Shown here: in pieces, positions 1 to 12,628 of the stretch
Layout: every line of letters begins with the position of its first letter
How positions within the stretch are numbered: position 1 is the first letter of the stretch
Made by a program: the position numbers and the translations under genes
The notes under the pieces: generated by a model
Told to the model about the DNA's origin: nothing
The model's input: only the letters and a program-made list of their open reading frames with translations
Databases searched by the model: none
Assembly (NCBI RefSeq): GCF_029784135.1
Contig: NC_073745.1
Location: 308,898,834-308,962,833 of the forward strand
From: Toxorhynchites rutilus septentrionalis
Taxonomy: Eukaryota > Arthropoda > Insecta > Diptera > Culicidae
Length of the DNA stretch: 64,000 nucleotides
Direction of reading: 5' to 3'

Positions 1-2160
1 CACATTATTTTTAGTAAAAAAAAACAAAAACACGATTTTCTATATCATTGATGGATTAAGTCGCATATAGGTATAACGATCATCCTAGTATCGCGATATG
101 CAGTATTATATACGAACATTCTATTAATTTTATATAACATTTTATATAACATATGTCCTTACTATTTAAACAGTTTGAAAATTACTTGTGCTTTTAAAAT
201 AAAATCGACTAATCTGATAGAAATTAGTACTCTATTTCAGCCCAGTTTCCTATATTTTCGAGCGGTTATAGGTACAATGTGGACCGAGCGACGGAAACTA
301 CTGGAATCTAATCCCGATTTCCTTCCCGCAGGCTCGATTACCTGTATTGAGTGAAACGGCATCACTGCAGCGATTGATTTTCTCTTTCTCGCTGAACTGT
401 CAAAACACGGATGCGAACATTATAATATTGAAGAAACAGTCTCAAATATCAACTGGTTTTTGTGTACTTATTTTGCAGTTAGAATACTTATCGAAGCGGA
501 AAATATTGCTAAAGTTTCTCTGCCTCGGAAGCAAGCAAATAAAAAAACAGCATAAGGAATTCCCAAATCGAATTATGGACAGGTAACAAAAATGCTTTAT
601 GTAATGTTTGTTTATATATCATCTTACCTCTATCTTAACTTAATTTCAGAATTGAATTCCACGATGGCACAATGGCAAAATAATGTTCCTTTATTATTGA
701 GAGTAGCAGGAACAGCGAAAACATGCAACTGATTTGGATGATTGAAAGGAAGCTTATGTGTAGTTTTATCCCAAATCCAACAAACGGCGAAACTCCTAGA
801 AAATATAGCGAATGTAACTGGAGTCAAAAAATTTTTTTATTAATCTTAATTTTTGAGACTTTCAGCCTCCTGGGCTGGTTCGTCTCAGGAGTCAAAACAT
901 TAAAGAAAATTTAAGCATTAAATTTGGCAATTTGCACTTGACGAACAATCGGGAATGGCGAAGCTCTAGGAAGCGAAAAAACAGAATGCTGGATGCTGCG
1001 TAAGGTATTTGGGAGATCATCGGTGCTCAATACAATACTGTACGTTCAGAAGAACAAGTGGCACTTGAATAATTGACAAGCACAAATCCATATATTATTT
1101 ATGATTATGAGGATGTGCCACTTTACTTCAAGAAATCAACGCAATCTCTATGTTTCCTATAATCCCTATATAGAAATATATGAAAATGTAGAATAGGTAA
1201 ATGAATGATTATATATTGCATTAATGCTTTTCTTCTTGACATACTTTGTATTTCAGGTGGTTTATTGCAAGTCTGTTTAACAGAAAACTGAATTCGTAAC
1301 CATGATTCAACGTATCCACGTTGAAGATTAAACCCGTATCAATGATTGATGCTAAATGCTCCTGCTGTCGATATGGAGCACGAATGTGACGAACACAATC
1401 GAACGAGGAAATTTCTGATGAATGAAAGCACCTGTTGGAATTTCGTTTATGACGATATAAACGCTACGAATGGTATAGGATATCGTAACAGTGAAGATCA
1501 ACTGCTATTCTAAGAGGTCGTTATGTCTAGATTTTTGCATATGGATGCTGAGCATGTTTTGCTTATGATCGTTGAGCTAGAGAAACGCCGGGCAATAGCG
1601 ACTAAAACGCACAAACACTAGAGCCTTCAGATTATTGTATTTTTTATATTTTCATCTTTGTAATCTTATAATTTATAGATTTCACTATAATAACTATTAT
1701 AACAAGAACAAAATGATTTTTTATAAACAACGGTGGTCTTCTTTTTTTTTGTTTCTTATTGCAAGAGAACAGATTAAGCCATAATAAGGGTCGAGTAGTA
1801 CTTCAATCGGTCGACGTTGTGCCAGATTGGCACAGTTTTGGCTCGTAATTGGTGGTCGAATGCGAAGGTTGGGTCGACAGAATTATTGCAATATGGCACG
1901 AAGTCGGCATGGTTGTCGACAGCATTTTCCGATTCGGCACAACAATGTAGAGTGGGAGGGGTTTTCAGATTTTTTATGGCACTTTTTATAGCAAAAACAT
2001 TTGACGGAGCATCTGCATTTTGAAATCAATTAAACAAATCCTATTTGCATTGACATGACCCAACTAGGAACAACTCTATTTCGGTGGCGTGTCATAGTTA
2101 CACGACATCTGACCCGGTGTAAACAAGACAAATCACTATATGCCCAGTGAAATTGAATTA
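1..2160. other. AT-rich intergenic; no gene recognised
   Basis: Only short ORFs. The first 200 bp resemble 63100-63250 (CGATTTTcTATATCAT, ATTAAGtCGCA), so one dispersed repeat touches both window edges. 845-892 holds a GAGAC/GTCTC hairpin (TTTCAGCCTCCTGGGCTGG) like the SINE tails elsewhere. Nothing else is supported. Confidence 0.5.
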
Positions 2161-2346
2161 AGGCTGATTTAGACGATGCCAGTCAGCGCTCTAGTTGAAG
2201 TATCCAGTGAATAGAGAACAGACACTCTGTTCCAGTTAGAGGCCAATTACTTGTTCGATACTGGTACAAATAACTTGAACTCTCTGTTCTCTGTTCACTG
2301 GATACTTCAACTAGAGCGCTGACTGGCATCGTCTAAATCAGCCTTT
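2161..2346. mobile_element. MITE with roughly 64-bp terminal inverted repeats
   Basis: AGGCTGATTTAGACGATGCC starts the left arm (2161 to about 2224), and its complement ends at 2346. The arms match over about 64 bp with few differences (for example AATAGAG/AACAGAG), leaving a loop of about 57 bp. TTA flanks both sides, fitting a 3-bp duplication. A half copy of the same element ends at about 29594. Confidence 0.8.
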
Positions 2347-3429
2347 AAGGTGAAGGTGGGGTAATAGTGTTTGTGAGAGAAGAGCAAAGCACACGTAAAT
2401 AGATCAATTCACATATCAGACTGTGTGGCGCTTCATTGACACGAGTCTTTGAATACATTCGAAAAAATAACAATTCAATACTAAAGTAAAATGTATGAAC
2501 GATATGTTCCGATGAACAATTGCAAATATAAATATATATAGAAGGTGCATTTGCATATGAAGTAAAATTCTGGTTATACGCGAGCGTAACATGAGCAAAT
2601 TTATAACACATGCGAATTGGGGCTCTACCTATAACACATGCGAATTGGGGCTAACCAAGTTCTTCCGCATAGTAACTCGATGTTGATAATTCCTTAATTT
2701 ACGTTGGAGAGCCTTAACCGTTCTCTTCGTTGGCCGAGGCATTTTGATTGAATGTAATACTTTTCCGTTTACTGTTTTTGAAAGCATAGGCAGCCGTGGC
2801 GGTGTTTCGAGCTCTGCAATACAATTTTCGTACCCAATGTTAAAGTTGCTAAAACTTACATTATAGACCCATTAAACGTAAAAATAATAATTGTATTGAT
2901 ATCAACACAATGTTATTCTATTGATTTTCATGACATGAAACGATACGACTCAGGAACAAGGATGGAAAACAAGGGAGCATGATGTGATTTACGATTAATC
3001 GCAAACTGCACAGATCGTAATCTGTGCAAACTGCGACTAACTATTAATCCTCACCCATCATAACCAAATGATTTTCTCTTGGTACTTCTGAGTTGACCAA
3101 AGCATTGCTAGACTGAAACTAGTTCGAATAATTGAGTTACTCTCCTTCCTCGTTTTGCTTTCAACTCCTAACAATAATTTGCTCCATGGGAATGAGTGTC
3201 TCTATGACGTACGATTCTCGCTCTCTCATCCGGGCGTTCAATTTTCCTTTCCGAGCGCGTTTACTTCGATGAAACTGGGTAAAATAAAAAAAATGCGCTA
3301 CAGCAGATAGGACGACTTTAATGTTTTCATGTTTCACGGAGGATTTCTCAGATGGTGTTTAAATTAATCAAGAGACTACAAACAATAATCCCTCTCAAAT
3401 CACTAATTTTATGAGTTAATGTAAATGCG
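2347..3429. other. Intergenic, no gene recognised
   Basis: Contains a tandem duplication of ATAACACATGCGAATTGGGG (2604 and 2631). Nothing coding that I can support. Confidence 0.5.
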
Positions 3430-3590
3430 TTATTGGCCAAGGCTTTTACGACATCGAACACGTGGTCTTGCGAGATATATTTTTCCGCCTGCCCAAATAC
3501 AGACCACTTTTTTCGGGGCCGAGTAAACTGGTGTCTAGAAAAGACCTTGATTACCTTGAATTAATAAAAAAACATAAATTAGCGCAAATA
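3430..3590 (+). pseudogene. Fragment of an I-type LINE ORF2 tail
   Basis: GFYDIEHVV followed by KDLDYLELIK matches the HDIEHVVWSC and LDLDYMSQI tail of the two LINEs in this window, on the opposite strand. About 150 bp; frames are broken and nothing else of the element is recognisable nearby. Confidence 0.5.
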
Positions 3591-5927
3591 TGTCAACATG
3601 TGTTTTTTTGTTTAAGCACGTAAATATTTGCTCATAATTTTTTTGGATTGTGGCACTCTACATAATTTGTATGCAGATAGACTATCCACAGTTTGTGGGG
3701 GAATGGAATACTCATACAACTCAAATGGATAATGATTATCTGCTATCACAAAGCTGAATATTTTTTGACGTTTTGTTTTACTATTGATTCATTCAAAAAA
3801 AAAAGCTTTATTTTTAAATGTTTTCTTATCCTGAGACTGGTCACCATATTGCACTGCTACTAAAACCGTAGGCTAACTTCAAGGATATTTTTTATTCATT
3901 TTCGGCGAATAATCAATAGAGTGCCGTGTTATGAAACATCAGAATAATAGCAAAAACAATATTACGATCATAAGGTGTTGGACAGGTTATTCCAGACGAC
4001 ATTGGAATATATTCCATCTGATCATCTTTAGAAAGGTTAATGACCTTCAAAGGATAAATTTATCTTGGGCACATTGGATTGATGTTCATGACTTCCAGTC
4101 GGACGTTTATTCGCTCTGATAATAATTGTGTGGTCCTCACTAAGCATATATTCCAATGCCGTCAGTTCACTGAAATTATTCGCATACCGTTTGATGATAA
4201 GGTAAGATGTTGATAATCATTTGCTGCGATACCTATTGTTCCAACAGTATTCATTCGACAATATGAAGACTGAATACCTGAAATTAACCAGATTCTACCA
4301 TGCAAATCTGCGGTCAAAGCAGTATGTACACTTGAGAGATGCAACAAGTTTGAAGGGATATAAAAAAACATTAGTCGTTCGACAAATCTACTGCCACATA
4401 TATCGGAAGTCCACGATACATGAATATCATACGTCCATACTATTTCATTACATTTATTCGCAACGAAGAACGTAACCCCACAGAATTGAATTAATCAAAT
4501 ATGTGATCCGTTTTATCTACAAAATAAAAAAGGGTCTGAAATTCAATCGAATTCGAAAGGTGTTTCGTGAAGTCACTAATTGAATTACTGTTGGAAAAAT
4601 TATTTGGAGAGAAATGTGAATGTTCAGAATTATTGGAATCTAAAAACGATTTTGGGCGGGATGAGATTCGCCCAAATCTGCTGGTAATAAAATTAATCAA
4701 TTGCATCCATTACCCGTCTGCAGTTTATCGGGCGGGAGACGACAGCAAAATAAAATCGACACGAGACTGAGTCAGCCACTCACTGCGGACAGTGCAATAG
4801 AGAATTAAAAATCCCTCGATGAGTGTCGTAAGATTTCAGTTGATCGTCTCTTGTTACACTTTCCGATCAAGAACTCATCATCCGCTCTATGGAATGGGAT
4901 TAATCGTTTGTGGCTTGCACTCACGATAAAACCTGAGTAGTAGAAGTAATGCTTCGAGAGTGCAAGCAGTTGGGATTCCGCTCTCATATTGCTTTTTTGA
5001 GATCTTGGTAGCTCACCGTTCCAAGTATTCTCTCTGTGTACATATGAAGAATAAAAGAGCCTCGTCTGCTGGGGGTGATTTAAAAACATCCGACTAGAGG
5101 GATATACTTATTCATTGATCGTTGAATGTGATTTTTTACCATCCCTGCTCAGGAATAACATTTTATTGAGTGGTTTTTATAGCTGTTTCGATGATGTTGT
5201 CTGGCATCGGTGTCGAAAAAATAACGATGCTTTCACCAATACAAACAAAACCATTGTCCAAGATTGAAAAATGAAAATTTAACTTTCAGAGCACTAGCTC
5301 GAGTTTTCCGACGTTTTCCACTATACAGTGCGACAGCAGATGAAAATTTAATATCTTGTGAGTAATCGATTAGAGTTTGGTTGATATTACTTGCTGGGAA
5401 GTGTGCGAAAACGATCATTTTCTTCACACTGTTTCGCGAAATTATTGATTTACGGGCGAGGGATGAGGGAGGGAGATAAAAGAAATGAGCGCCATTGTGA
5501 CAGCCATTTGTGGTCAGCTTCCACCTTCACCTTAAAAAATGTTTTTTTCAAGGTGGGTTTTCAAGTGAGAGCATTTGCTATAACTTCGCGGAGCACCATT
5601 TGAAAACCCATGCTCTATGTAAATGAAAATCACTTTTGCCTGCAAATAATGAAAAAAAGTCATACAAAAATTGTGTCTAGTTGGTATGTTTTGGAGGAAA
5701 AATCTGAAAATTTATAGAAAATAGAAAAAAGCTTAGATTAGGGTCAGGACAACGTTCTTCAAGTAAATAAATAACACCAAGAAAAAAAATGTCTTTAATT
5801 TTAGCAATTCAAAACGCGTTAAATCGTCGTTCTTTTATATTTTTATTCAAAGTTAAACTATCAAGAGAAACGGTAAAACTGTAACACTTGTTCATTTTCG
5901 ATCGTGGTTTCCAATTCCGATCCAATC
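3591..5927. other. Intergenic, no gene recognised
   Basis: AT-rich with short ORFs up to 94 codons on both strands and no domain signature. GATTTTGGGCGGGATGAG (4648) resembles the Helitron-like 3' end at 9945 and may be another trace of it. Confidence 0.4.
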
Positions 5928-6055
5928 TATATCTATAAAAATGGATTTCTGTCTGTCTATCTGCCTGATTCTTATGGACTCGAAAATTACTGAACCGATC
6001 GACATGAAAACTGGCATGTAAGAGTTTTGGAGTCGTTGGGTTCTTATGATAGATC
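5928..6055 (+). mobile_element. Helitron-like head fragment
   Basis: TCTATAAAAATGGATTTCTG, then a CTGTCT-type run and ACTCGAAAATTACTGAACCG. This resembles heads of short Helitron-like repeats common in insects. It ends where the LINE begins, so it is either cut by the LINE or truncated with it. Confidence 0.4.
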
Positions 6056-6709
6056 AGGGTCACGGCTACCTAAGATATCCCGGACGGGGATATCCGATTG
6101 TCTGCCTTGTGCTCTCAGTGCTCTAGAGAGCTGAGAGCGAGCAGCATGGAACCGGATACACGACCAGACAACATGCTCGATGTCGTGGGAGCCATCGCCA
6201 CAAACACAAATATTGTTTGATGCGAGCCCAATGCGATAGAGATGCGCGTTTAGGTTGTAGTGATTGGACATGAGCCGAGATATCACGCGAATGAAATCAC
6301 GACCTACATTCAATCCCTTAAACCAAGCACTCGTCGAAACCTTAGGGATAATCGTGTGTAACCAACGACCGAACTCATCTTCACTCCACATGCGCTGCCA
6401 ACTAACGAGTTTGTCCTGACGAGGAATGTGAAAAAATTCATTATAGGCAATTTGCCTTCCAAAAAGTGTACCTTCTGAAGCGCCCACCTTAGCTAGCGAG
6501 TCCGCTTTCTCATTCCCCGGAATCGAGCAATGAGAGGGAACCCATGCTAAGGTAATCTTGAATAATTTTTCGACCAAAACACTCAATAGATGTCTTATTC
6601 TTGTTAGGAAATAAGATGAGCGTTTATCAACTTTCATTGAGCGGATTGCCTCTATTGAGCTGAGACTGTCTGAAAAAAATAAAATAATGGTCGATGGGCA
6701 GTGTTCCAA
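6055..6709 (-). pseudogene. LINE copy 1: RNase H remainder
   Basis: Continues RNase H with FFSDSLSSIEAIRSM (third acidic site) and VPSHCSIPGNEKADSLAK (last Asp), then the C-terminal CVCGDGSHDIEHVVWSC motif. All four RNase H acidic positions therefore survive in this copy but in two reading frames, in contrast to the full-length copy. Confidence 0.8.
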
Positions 6710-9029
6710 TGATCCCTAGAGTATAGTATATCGCACCCATTTCTGCGACATACACGGAACAAGGATCTTTGAGTTTGAAAGAGGCACTGGAATTTTCATT
6801 GAAGATGCCGAAGCCAGTGGACCCGTTTATGTATGAACCGTCAGTAAAGAACATTTTATCAAAAATGACAGAAGAATTACAAAAGTATGGGAAGCAAAAT
6901 TGGTTGGAGATGCCTGGTGAAGGGTGCACGTCGTGGGTAGGGTACTCATGGTATAAAGACATAAAACTTGACTGAGGAGTCAGTTGTAGTGGATTTTCGA
7001 AGTTATCAATCACCAATGGATTCATGATCTTGCAACGGATGAGAAATCTGTAGGATAATTCTGTGAACCGAAGAGTAAGCGGGGGTACTCCTGCCAAAAC
7101 TTCGAGACTCATCGTATGTGTCGAATGCAAACACCCCATGGCTATACGCAAGCAACGATATTGTATCCTCTCCAGCTTGAGAATATGAATCCTGGCAGCT
7201 GATCGGAAGCAAAAACTGCCATATTCTAACACTGACAATATCGTTGTTTTGTACAACTGATTGAGGTCTCCTGGATGGGCACCCCACCATGTTCCGGTTA
7301 TTGTTTGGAGGAAATTGATTCTTTGCTGGCATTTCTGTTTCAAATACGCAATGTGTCTCCCCCAGGTACATTTAGAATCAAAATATACACCCAGGTATTT
7401 GAAAAACATAGAGTGTTGGATCGTTTTGCCGGATAGGTAAAGCTGGAATTGGGCGGGTTCGTGCTTCCTAGAAAAAACGACCATTTCAGTTTTCTCCGTA
7501 GAGAATTTGATACCCAGCTTGAAGGCCCACGTGAACAGATTGTTCAGAGTATCTTGCAACGACTTTTGCAGAGCGACGGGATTAGTACTCGTGATGGAAA
7601 TAACTCCATCGTCTGCAAGTTGTCTCAGCGTGCAGTCTCTAGTTAGACAATCATCCATATCATTGACGTAAAAACTGTACAAGAGGGGGCTTAGGCAGGA
7701 GCCTTGCGGTAGGCCCATAAAACTGTAACGAGAAGATTTTGAGTTGCCATGAGACAAATTCATGTGCTTTTTCGACAGTAAATTGTACAGGAAATTATTC
7801 AGAATTGGTGAAAGTCCACGATTATGAAGCTTCTCTGAGAGAATTTCCATGGAAACTGAATCAAATGCCCCTTTGATATCGAGGAAAACGGAAGCCATTT
7901 GTTCTTTGCAAGCAAATGCGATTTGGATTTCAGAAGATAGCAGCGCGAGACAATCATTCGTCCCTTTACCTCGGCGGAAGCCAAACTGCGTATTTGACAG
8001 CAAATTGTTCGTTTCGACCCACTTGTCCAAACGAAGTAGAATCATTTTCTCTAACAATTTGCGAATACAGGATAACATTGCAATCGGCATATACGAGTTG
8101 TGATCGCAAGCCGGCTTGTTGGGTTTTCGTATGGCTATCACTCTCACTTGTCTCCAGTCATGCGGGACAATATTCAGCTCCAGAAACTTGTTGAACAAGT
8201 TCAACAAACGCTGTTTTGCCAAGTCGGGAAGATTCTTCAACAAGTTGAATTTAATCTTGTCCGACCCCGGAGCTGAATTGTTACATGAGAGGAGGGCAAT
8301 TGAGAATTCTACCATCGAAAAATTCTCATAATCACATTGGAGCGGAATATCGCGTACGACGCTTTGTGCAGGAACAGAATCGGGACAAACCTTCCTTGCA
8401 AATTTGAAAATCCAACGGTCAGAGTATTCCTCACTTTCATTGGTATGGTTCCAGTCACGCATTCTCCTAGCCGTATTCCAAAGAGTACTCATAGCGGTCT
8501 CCCTTGACAAACCATTGACGAATTTCCGCCAATATCCACGCTTTTTTGCTTTAATCAGACCTTTTAGTTTGGCTTCTAGAGCTTGGTACTTTCGAAACCA
8601 TTCCACTAATCCAGTTTTCCTGAATTTTTTGAAAGCGGATGATTTTTCAAGGTAGACCTTTGAACACTCCCTGTCCCACCAAAGTGATGGAGGACGACGT
8701 CGGAAAGTGGTAGCCGGTACACGTTTCTTTTGAGGTTGAAGTGCGCTATCGTAAATCAAACTTGATATAAAGTTATACTCTTCAAGGGGAGGAAGTTCAT
8801 GCATCGAAATGATTGCTTCAGATATTAATTCCGCAAATTTTCTCCAGTCAATATTCTTCGTGAGGTCATACGCAATATCGACTGACTCACTAGATTTTGA
8901 TTCATTGGCGATCGATAAAATTATTGGTAGGTGATCACTACCGTGGGGATCTTGGATTACCTTCCATGTGCAATCCAGGGATAATGAAGATATGTCTAGC
9001 ATGCTTGCCCGTGCAGGAGGGTATGTCAA
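6627..9029 (-). pseudogene. LINE copy 1: reverse transcriptase part of ORF2
   Basis: An 800-codon stretch with the end of the endonuclease (GSDHLPI), motif A FLDIKGAFDSVSMEI, GLPQGSCLSPLLYSFYVND and catalytic LADD. The RNase H starts intact: FFTDGSYINGSTGFGIFN (first Asp) and VYVAEMGAIYYTLG (Glu). A frameshift near 6690-6700 then moves the rest of RNase H to the next ORF. Confidence 0.85.
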
Positions 9030-9038
9030 AGAGATATG

Positions 9039-9641
9039 TCATGCTTGCCCGTGCAGGAGGTTGGCTATTCTGGTTGCTTCCCCAGTATTCAAAACTGTCA
9101 ATTTGAAGTTGTCACACAGATCATAAATCAAAGTGACACGGTTGTCATCGTAGAGTGACCCCCATGCTATTCCATGGGAGTTGAAGTCACCTAAGACTAA
9201 CCGCAGCTCCGGCAATGCCTCGATAATATCAAAGAACTGATGGCGGCCTACCGTAGTCCTGGGAGGAATATATATCGAAGCAATGCAGAGTTCTTTGCCA
9301 TTGATTTGTATCTGGCAAGCGACAACTTCAATGCCTGTAATCGATGGGATAGTGACTCTATAGAAGGAGTAACGTTTTTTGATCCCCAATAGTACGCCAC
9401 CAAACGAGTCGTTACGATCGAGGCGAATAATGTTGAAATCGTGAAAATTCAGCTCGTCGGCTGAACAAAGCCATGTTTCACAGAGAGAAAATACATCACA
9501 GTTAGAACTGTGAACTAAAAATTTAAATTGGTCTAGTTTAGGGATGATGCTTCTGCAATTCCACTGTATGACAGTAGTCCATTTAATGTTTGCGGTAATG
9601 AAATTGATCTTCGTTCGAAAGTAGAAATGGATTTTAATGTG
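9039..9641 (-). pseudogene. LINE copy 1: endonuclease part of ORF2
   Basis: AP-like endonuclease with IQWNCRSIIPKLDQF, SLCETWLCS, FGGVLLGIKK and LVLGDFNSHGIAWGS, continuing to TVLNTGEATRI. The frame breaks at a 40-bp tandem duplication (the 21-base unit at 9000-9020 recurs at 9040-9060), which separates it from the reverse transcriptase frame. Confidence 0.85.
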
Positions 9642-9662
9642 ATAAAACGCACTCCTATACCT

Positions 9663-9982
9663 TCTTCTATCTATATACATAAAAATGGATCGCCAAATGT
9701 GTTGATAAGAGCAAAACTCGAAAAAGGAATTGTCCGATTTAGGGCTATCTTCATTCTATCATATTTTCTGTATCAAACATTTATTCCATGTAACGGAGAA
9801 ACATTTTATTTACAAGTGAATAAAAAATCTTGCACGAGAATTGTGTCTGATATCATAATGTCGAGTTTTGGTAGAAGTACTGAAATTTTATAGTAAAAAA
9901 TAATTTTAAAGGGTAGATTAGAAGATCAATCAATGAACAGTTCTGCGATTTTGGGCGGGACGAAGTTTGCCGGGTCAACTAG
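9663..9982 (+). mobile_element. Short Helitron-like element
   Basis: It begins TCTATCTATATACATAAAAA and ends GCCGGGTCAACTAGT. The TC start and CTAGT (CTRR) end, with GC-rich GGGCGGGACGAAG just before, fit a non-autonomous Helitron of about 320 bp. No Rep/helicase is present. It sits between the LINE and the SNF2-like gene's 3' end. Confidence 0.5.
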
Positions 9983-10066
9983 TTCATCATAATAATGTGG
10001 TTCTGAATAAATCAGACATTGGTCTGAAATTTGATTAGTTGATCGATCGAAAAAAGTAGGTTTTCA

Positions 10067-10072
10067 TTTATT
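10067..10072 (-). terminator. poly(A) signal candidate for the SNF2-like gene
   Basis: AATAAA on the minus strand lies about 135 bases beyond the TGA at 10206 and before the Helitron-like repeat at 9663-9982, in the place expected for this gene's 3' end. Confidence 0.45.
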
Positions 10073-10205
10073 ATTCCAAATGATTTGTACGCGTACAAAA
10101 ATATCAGATGTTGAAAAGAGTAAAGTAAATAATTTTATGTCGTTAACCCATCAGCTGGTGTGTTGTGATACCGAGCCATCGGTATTAGATGTTATATTGT
10201 CGCAG

Positions 10206-12179
10206 TCATTTCTTTTTCGGTTCACTCGCATTATCACACATCTCTGAAAAAAAGATAAAACATTGTTTTTATTTTAGCTTTAACGATACAAAACTTTTTC
10301 TTGTTTGTGCAGTTGTGCTTTGTAACTGAAAAAAAGGTCAAACAGTTGGCCAAGTCCCGAATGCCAATCATTCAAATATCACAGTTCACTAAAACTGCCA
10401 AATACTAGGCGATTTAAATCAAACTTCTGAATCACTGCTCCAGACCAACAGCAGTGTAGAAATGCGTTTTCAATGTAATCTATCTGGCTTTTAGATACCT
10501 TAATGAATTAGTTGTCTTGCGAACATTCAAAGCATGAGTTGACAATGATAGGCCAAAAGAACAATTTTTCCGAAAAAATAAGTCACGCTTTGTGTACGTT
10601 ATTCGATTGTTTTAACTTTTTGACTCACAATTTGACAATAAACAGCATAGAAATAAACCATTATCGTCAATGAATAGATAGATTATCTTGATAAGTTACT
10701 TACCCGTTGGTTTCGTACAAAGATGCTCTCCTTCACCATCCGTTGTCGGCCTGCTCTCGGAATCTGAACTCTCCATCTTTAGCTTAGGCATATCTTCTGT
10801 GCATTGTTCGAAATCAAAAAGTGGCTCGCTAACTTGATATTTCACAACACCGACCATGCAGTCATTGTCATCATCCGATTTTTGAGAATCATCAACTTGT
10901 TCCCAACTTGTGTTTCCAATACCTCCCAGAATTGCATCGTTAAGACACGATGCATCATCTGCTTCTTCTCCAATGCATCTCTCACGACTAGTATTAATAT
11001 CGAACATTTTATCACAGATATTGTTGTTTAATCGAGACTTCACTCCCCGAACCATTGTTTCGTCCGATATGGGCTGTGAATCTTCCAGTGGCGGCTCGCT
11101 GACCAATCCGTTTGCAATCATCCAAGATGCAAAATATGATTCGAACTCACTCTTTGCTATCAATGGCAAAGTACTCCTGTAATGGTTGCGATATCTTCTC
11201 AGATAGACTCCCCTTGAGAGGAAGAAAAGTTTAAGCTGTTTCGTTTTCGTCAGCGGCGACCGAGTGCAACCGGGTACTGCTTCAAGAAGGTTGTCCAATG
11301 CGTTTAGCAATACTCGCTCTTGACAAATCGTGAGCCTCGCGTGAAAACGTTTCAAATTGTTCCACAAATCATCGGAGATTATGAATAGTTTTTTGCTGAA
11401 TTTCAAGTCAGCGATTCGTTGCAACAAAACAGAGTCAGCAGAAGCGCTTTTAGTTTCGTCTAAGATTACAAATTTGATACCCGTGTTTTGGTCTAGTTGT
11501 TGAATTTTTGAAAACACAGCAAATGTAGTCAGAAATATTTCCCGATTATCCGATATTTCATCTAAAAATTATTCAAGTATTAAAAAAGGTGCATCCTTCG
11601 AAATCCAATTCATCTCACCCTGCTCATAGTTTTCAATAATCCCAGATTTCAGCTCCGTGAACAACTCCAAATGGTACATCCAGTGATGTATACGTTCCAC
11701 GCTATCGCAAACAATGACGCATTTATCCGAATGTCCAACGACAGCTGATAAGTAGCCCGCTACTTGATGAGTCTTACCCAATCCTGATTCATCGTTCAGT
11801 ATTACGCCGTTATTCTGGAGTGAATGATAAAATCAACTTGCCGATTAATGACCTTTGTCTTTGATTATCAAACAAGTACGTACCTGTATCAGACCGCGAT
11901 GGAGAAACCTAATCCCTTCCAGCTGGTGACATGCCAGAAGTTCCACTACGGAACCTGGTACTTCTGTCGATTGATCTAGTTTCAATGGTTCATTGAGCGC
12001 GAATTTGCTCCGCCTTACAGTTTGTTCCATTCGATGATGCCACTTAAAATAATGATAGGAAATAAAGGATTGACAATAAAACTTCTCGCATAATATGCGC
12101 TGGAGGAAAATTAAAAACACGACATGGATTTAAAATATTTCACATTCACAGATGTTGAAAATTTAAAGAACTGTTTCAT
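10206..12179 (-). CDS. Short SNF2-type ATPase-like protein (5 exons)
   Basis: Proposed exons on minus are 12179-12150, 12099-11884, 11814-11619, 11561-10704 and 10243-10206, about 446 residues. The first (10 codons) is least certain; an alternative start is the MEQTV Met in exon 2. SNF2-like features are ACHQLEGIRFLHRG (Q-type motif), NDESGLGKTHQVAGYL (motif I) and VIVCDSVERIHHWMYHL (motif Ia). Motif II reads FVILDETKSA instead of DEAH, and no helicase C lobe follows. Instead there is an acidic Ser/Asp-rich tail ending ASEPKKK. An apparent stop in the middle falls inside a 57-bp intron (donor GTGAGA, acceptor TTTTTAG). The last intron (460 bp) ends in TTTTTTTCAG. It is probably nuclear. It could be a diverged insect family or a gene that lost its second lobe. 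I do not recognise an orthologue. Confidence 0.7.
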
Positions 12180-12628
12180 ACGAAATGTCACGTTTATTTA
12201 CAAACGATAAACACAACCCGCGCTACGAATCACCCCTCGTCAACCTTTTCAAGCAGTGTGGCCAAACGATATCGCGGGAAACACATCAAGAGTAGAAACG
12301 GGAAACAAGCAGACAAAAAGCGAACATCGTTCTGCCCAACAATTTTTGACGTAGGATTACGTCTTTCGGGAACATATTGGGGTACAAATTGGAAATCAAA
12401 AATCGATTACATCGTGAAAATTGTCCAACTTCAAACGCTTATTGCTCAGTCATTTCATGTTGGATTGATGAAATTTATGCGTCAATCGATTTCAGCACTC
12501 CATAACAATTTTTTATATTGTTAAAAAATATATATATGTCATGAAACTAACTATCGAACAATTGAAAAATATCATCCCCTATCGTAACGGAAATACCCAC
12601 TTCTGGTTGGTCGAAATTGACGACATAA

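Larger units (their letters stand above)
6056..9655 (-). mobile_element. Truncated I-type LINE, same family as 53,849-59,870
   Basis: ORF2 only. ORF1 and the 5'UTR are absent and the 3' end stops in the last ORF2 codons (RDPDLS). The protein is close to the full-length copy across endonuclease, reverse transcriptase and RNase H. Both edges meet short repeats with TCTATnTATAnAAAAATGGAT heads (left near 5928, right 9663-9982), so the copy is sandwiched between Helitron-like pieces. I found no target duplication. Confidence 0.85.

Noticed and set aside
11569..11781. Nonsense mutation making the SNF2-like gene a pseudogene
   Set aside because: The stop lies in a 57-bp sequence with good donor and acceptor sites and phase agreement, so an intron explains it better.
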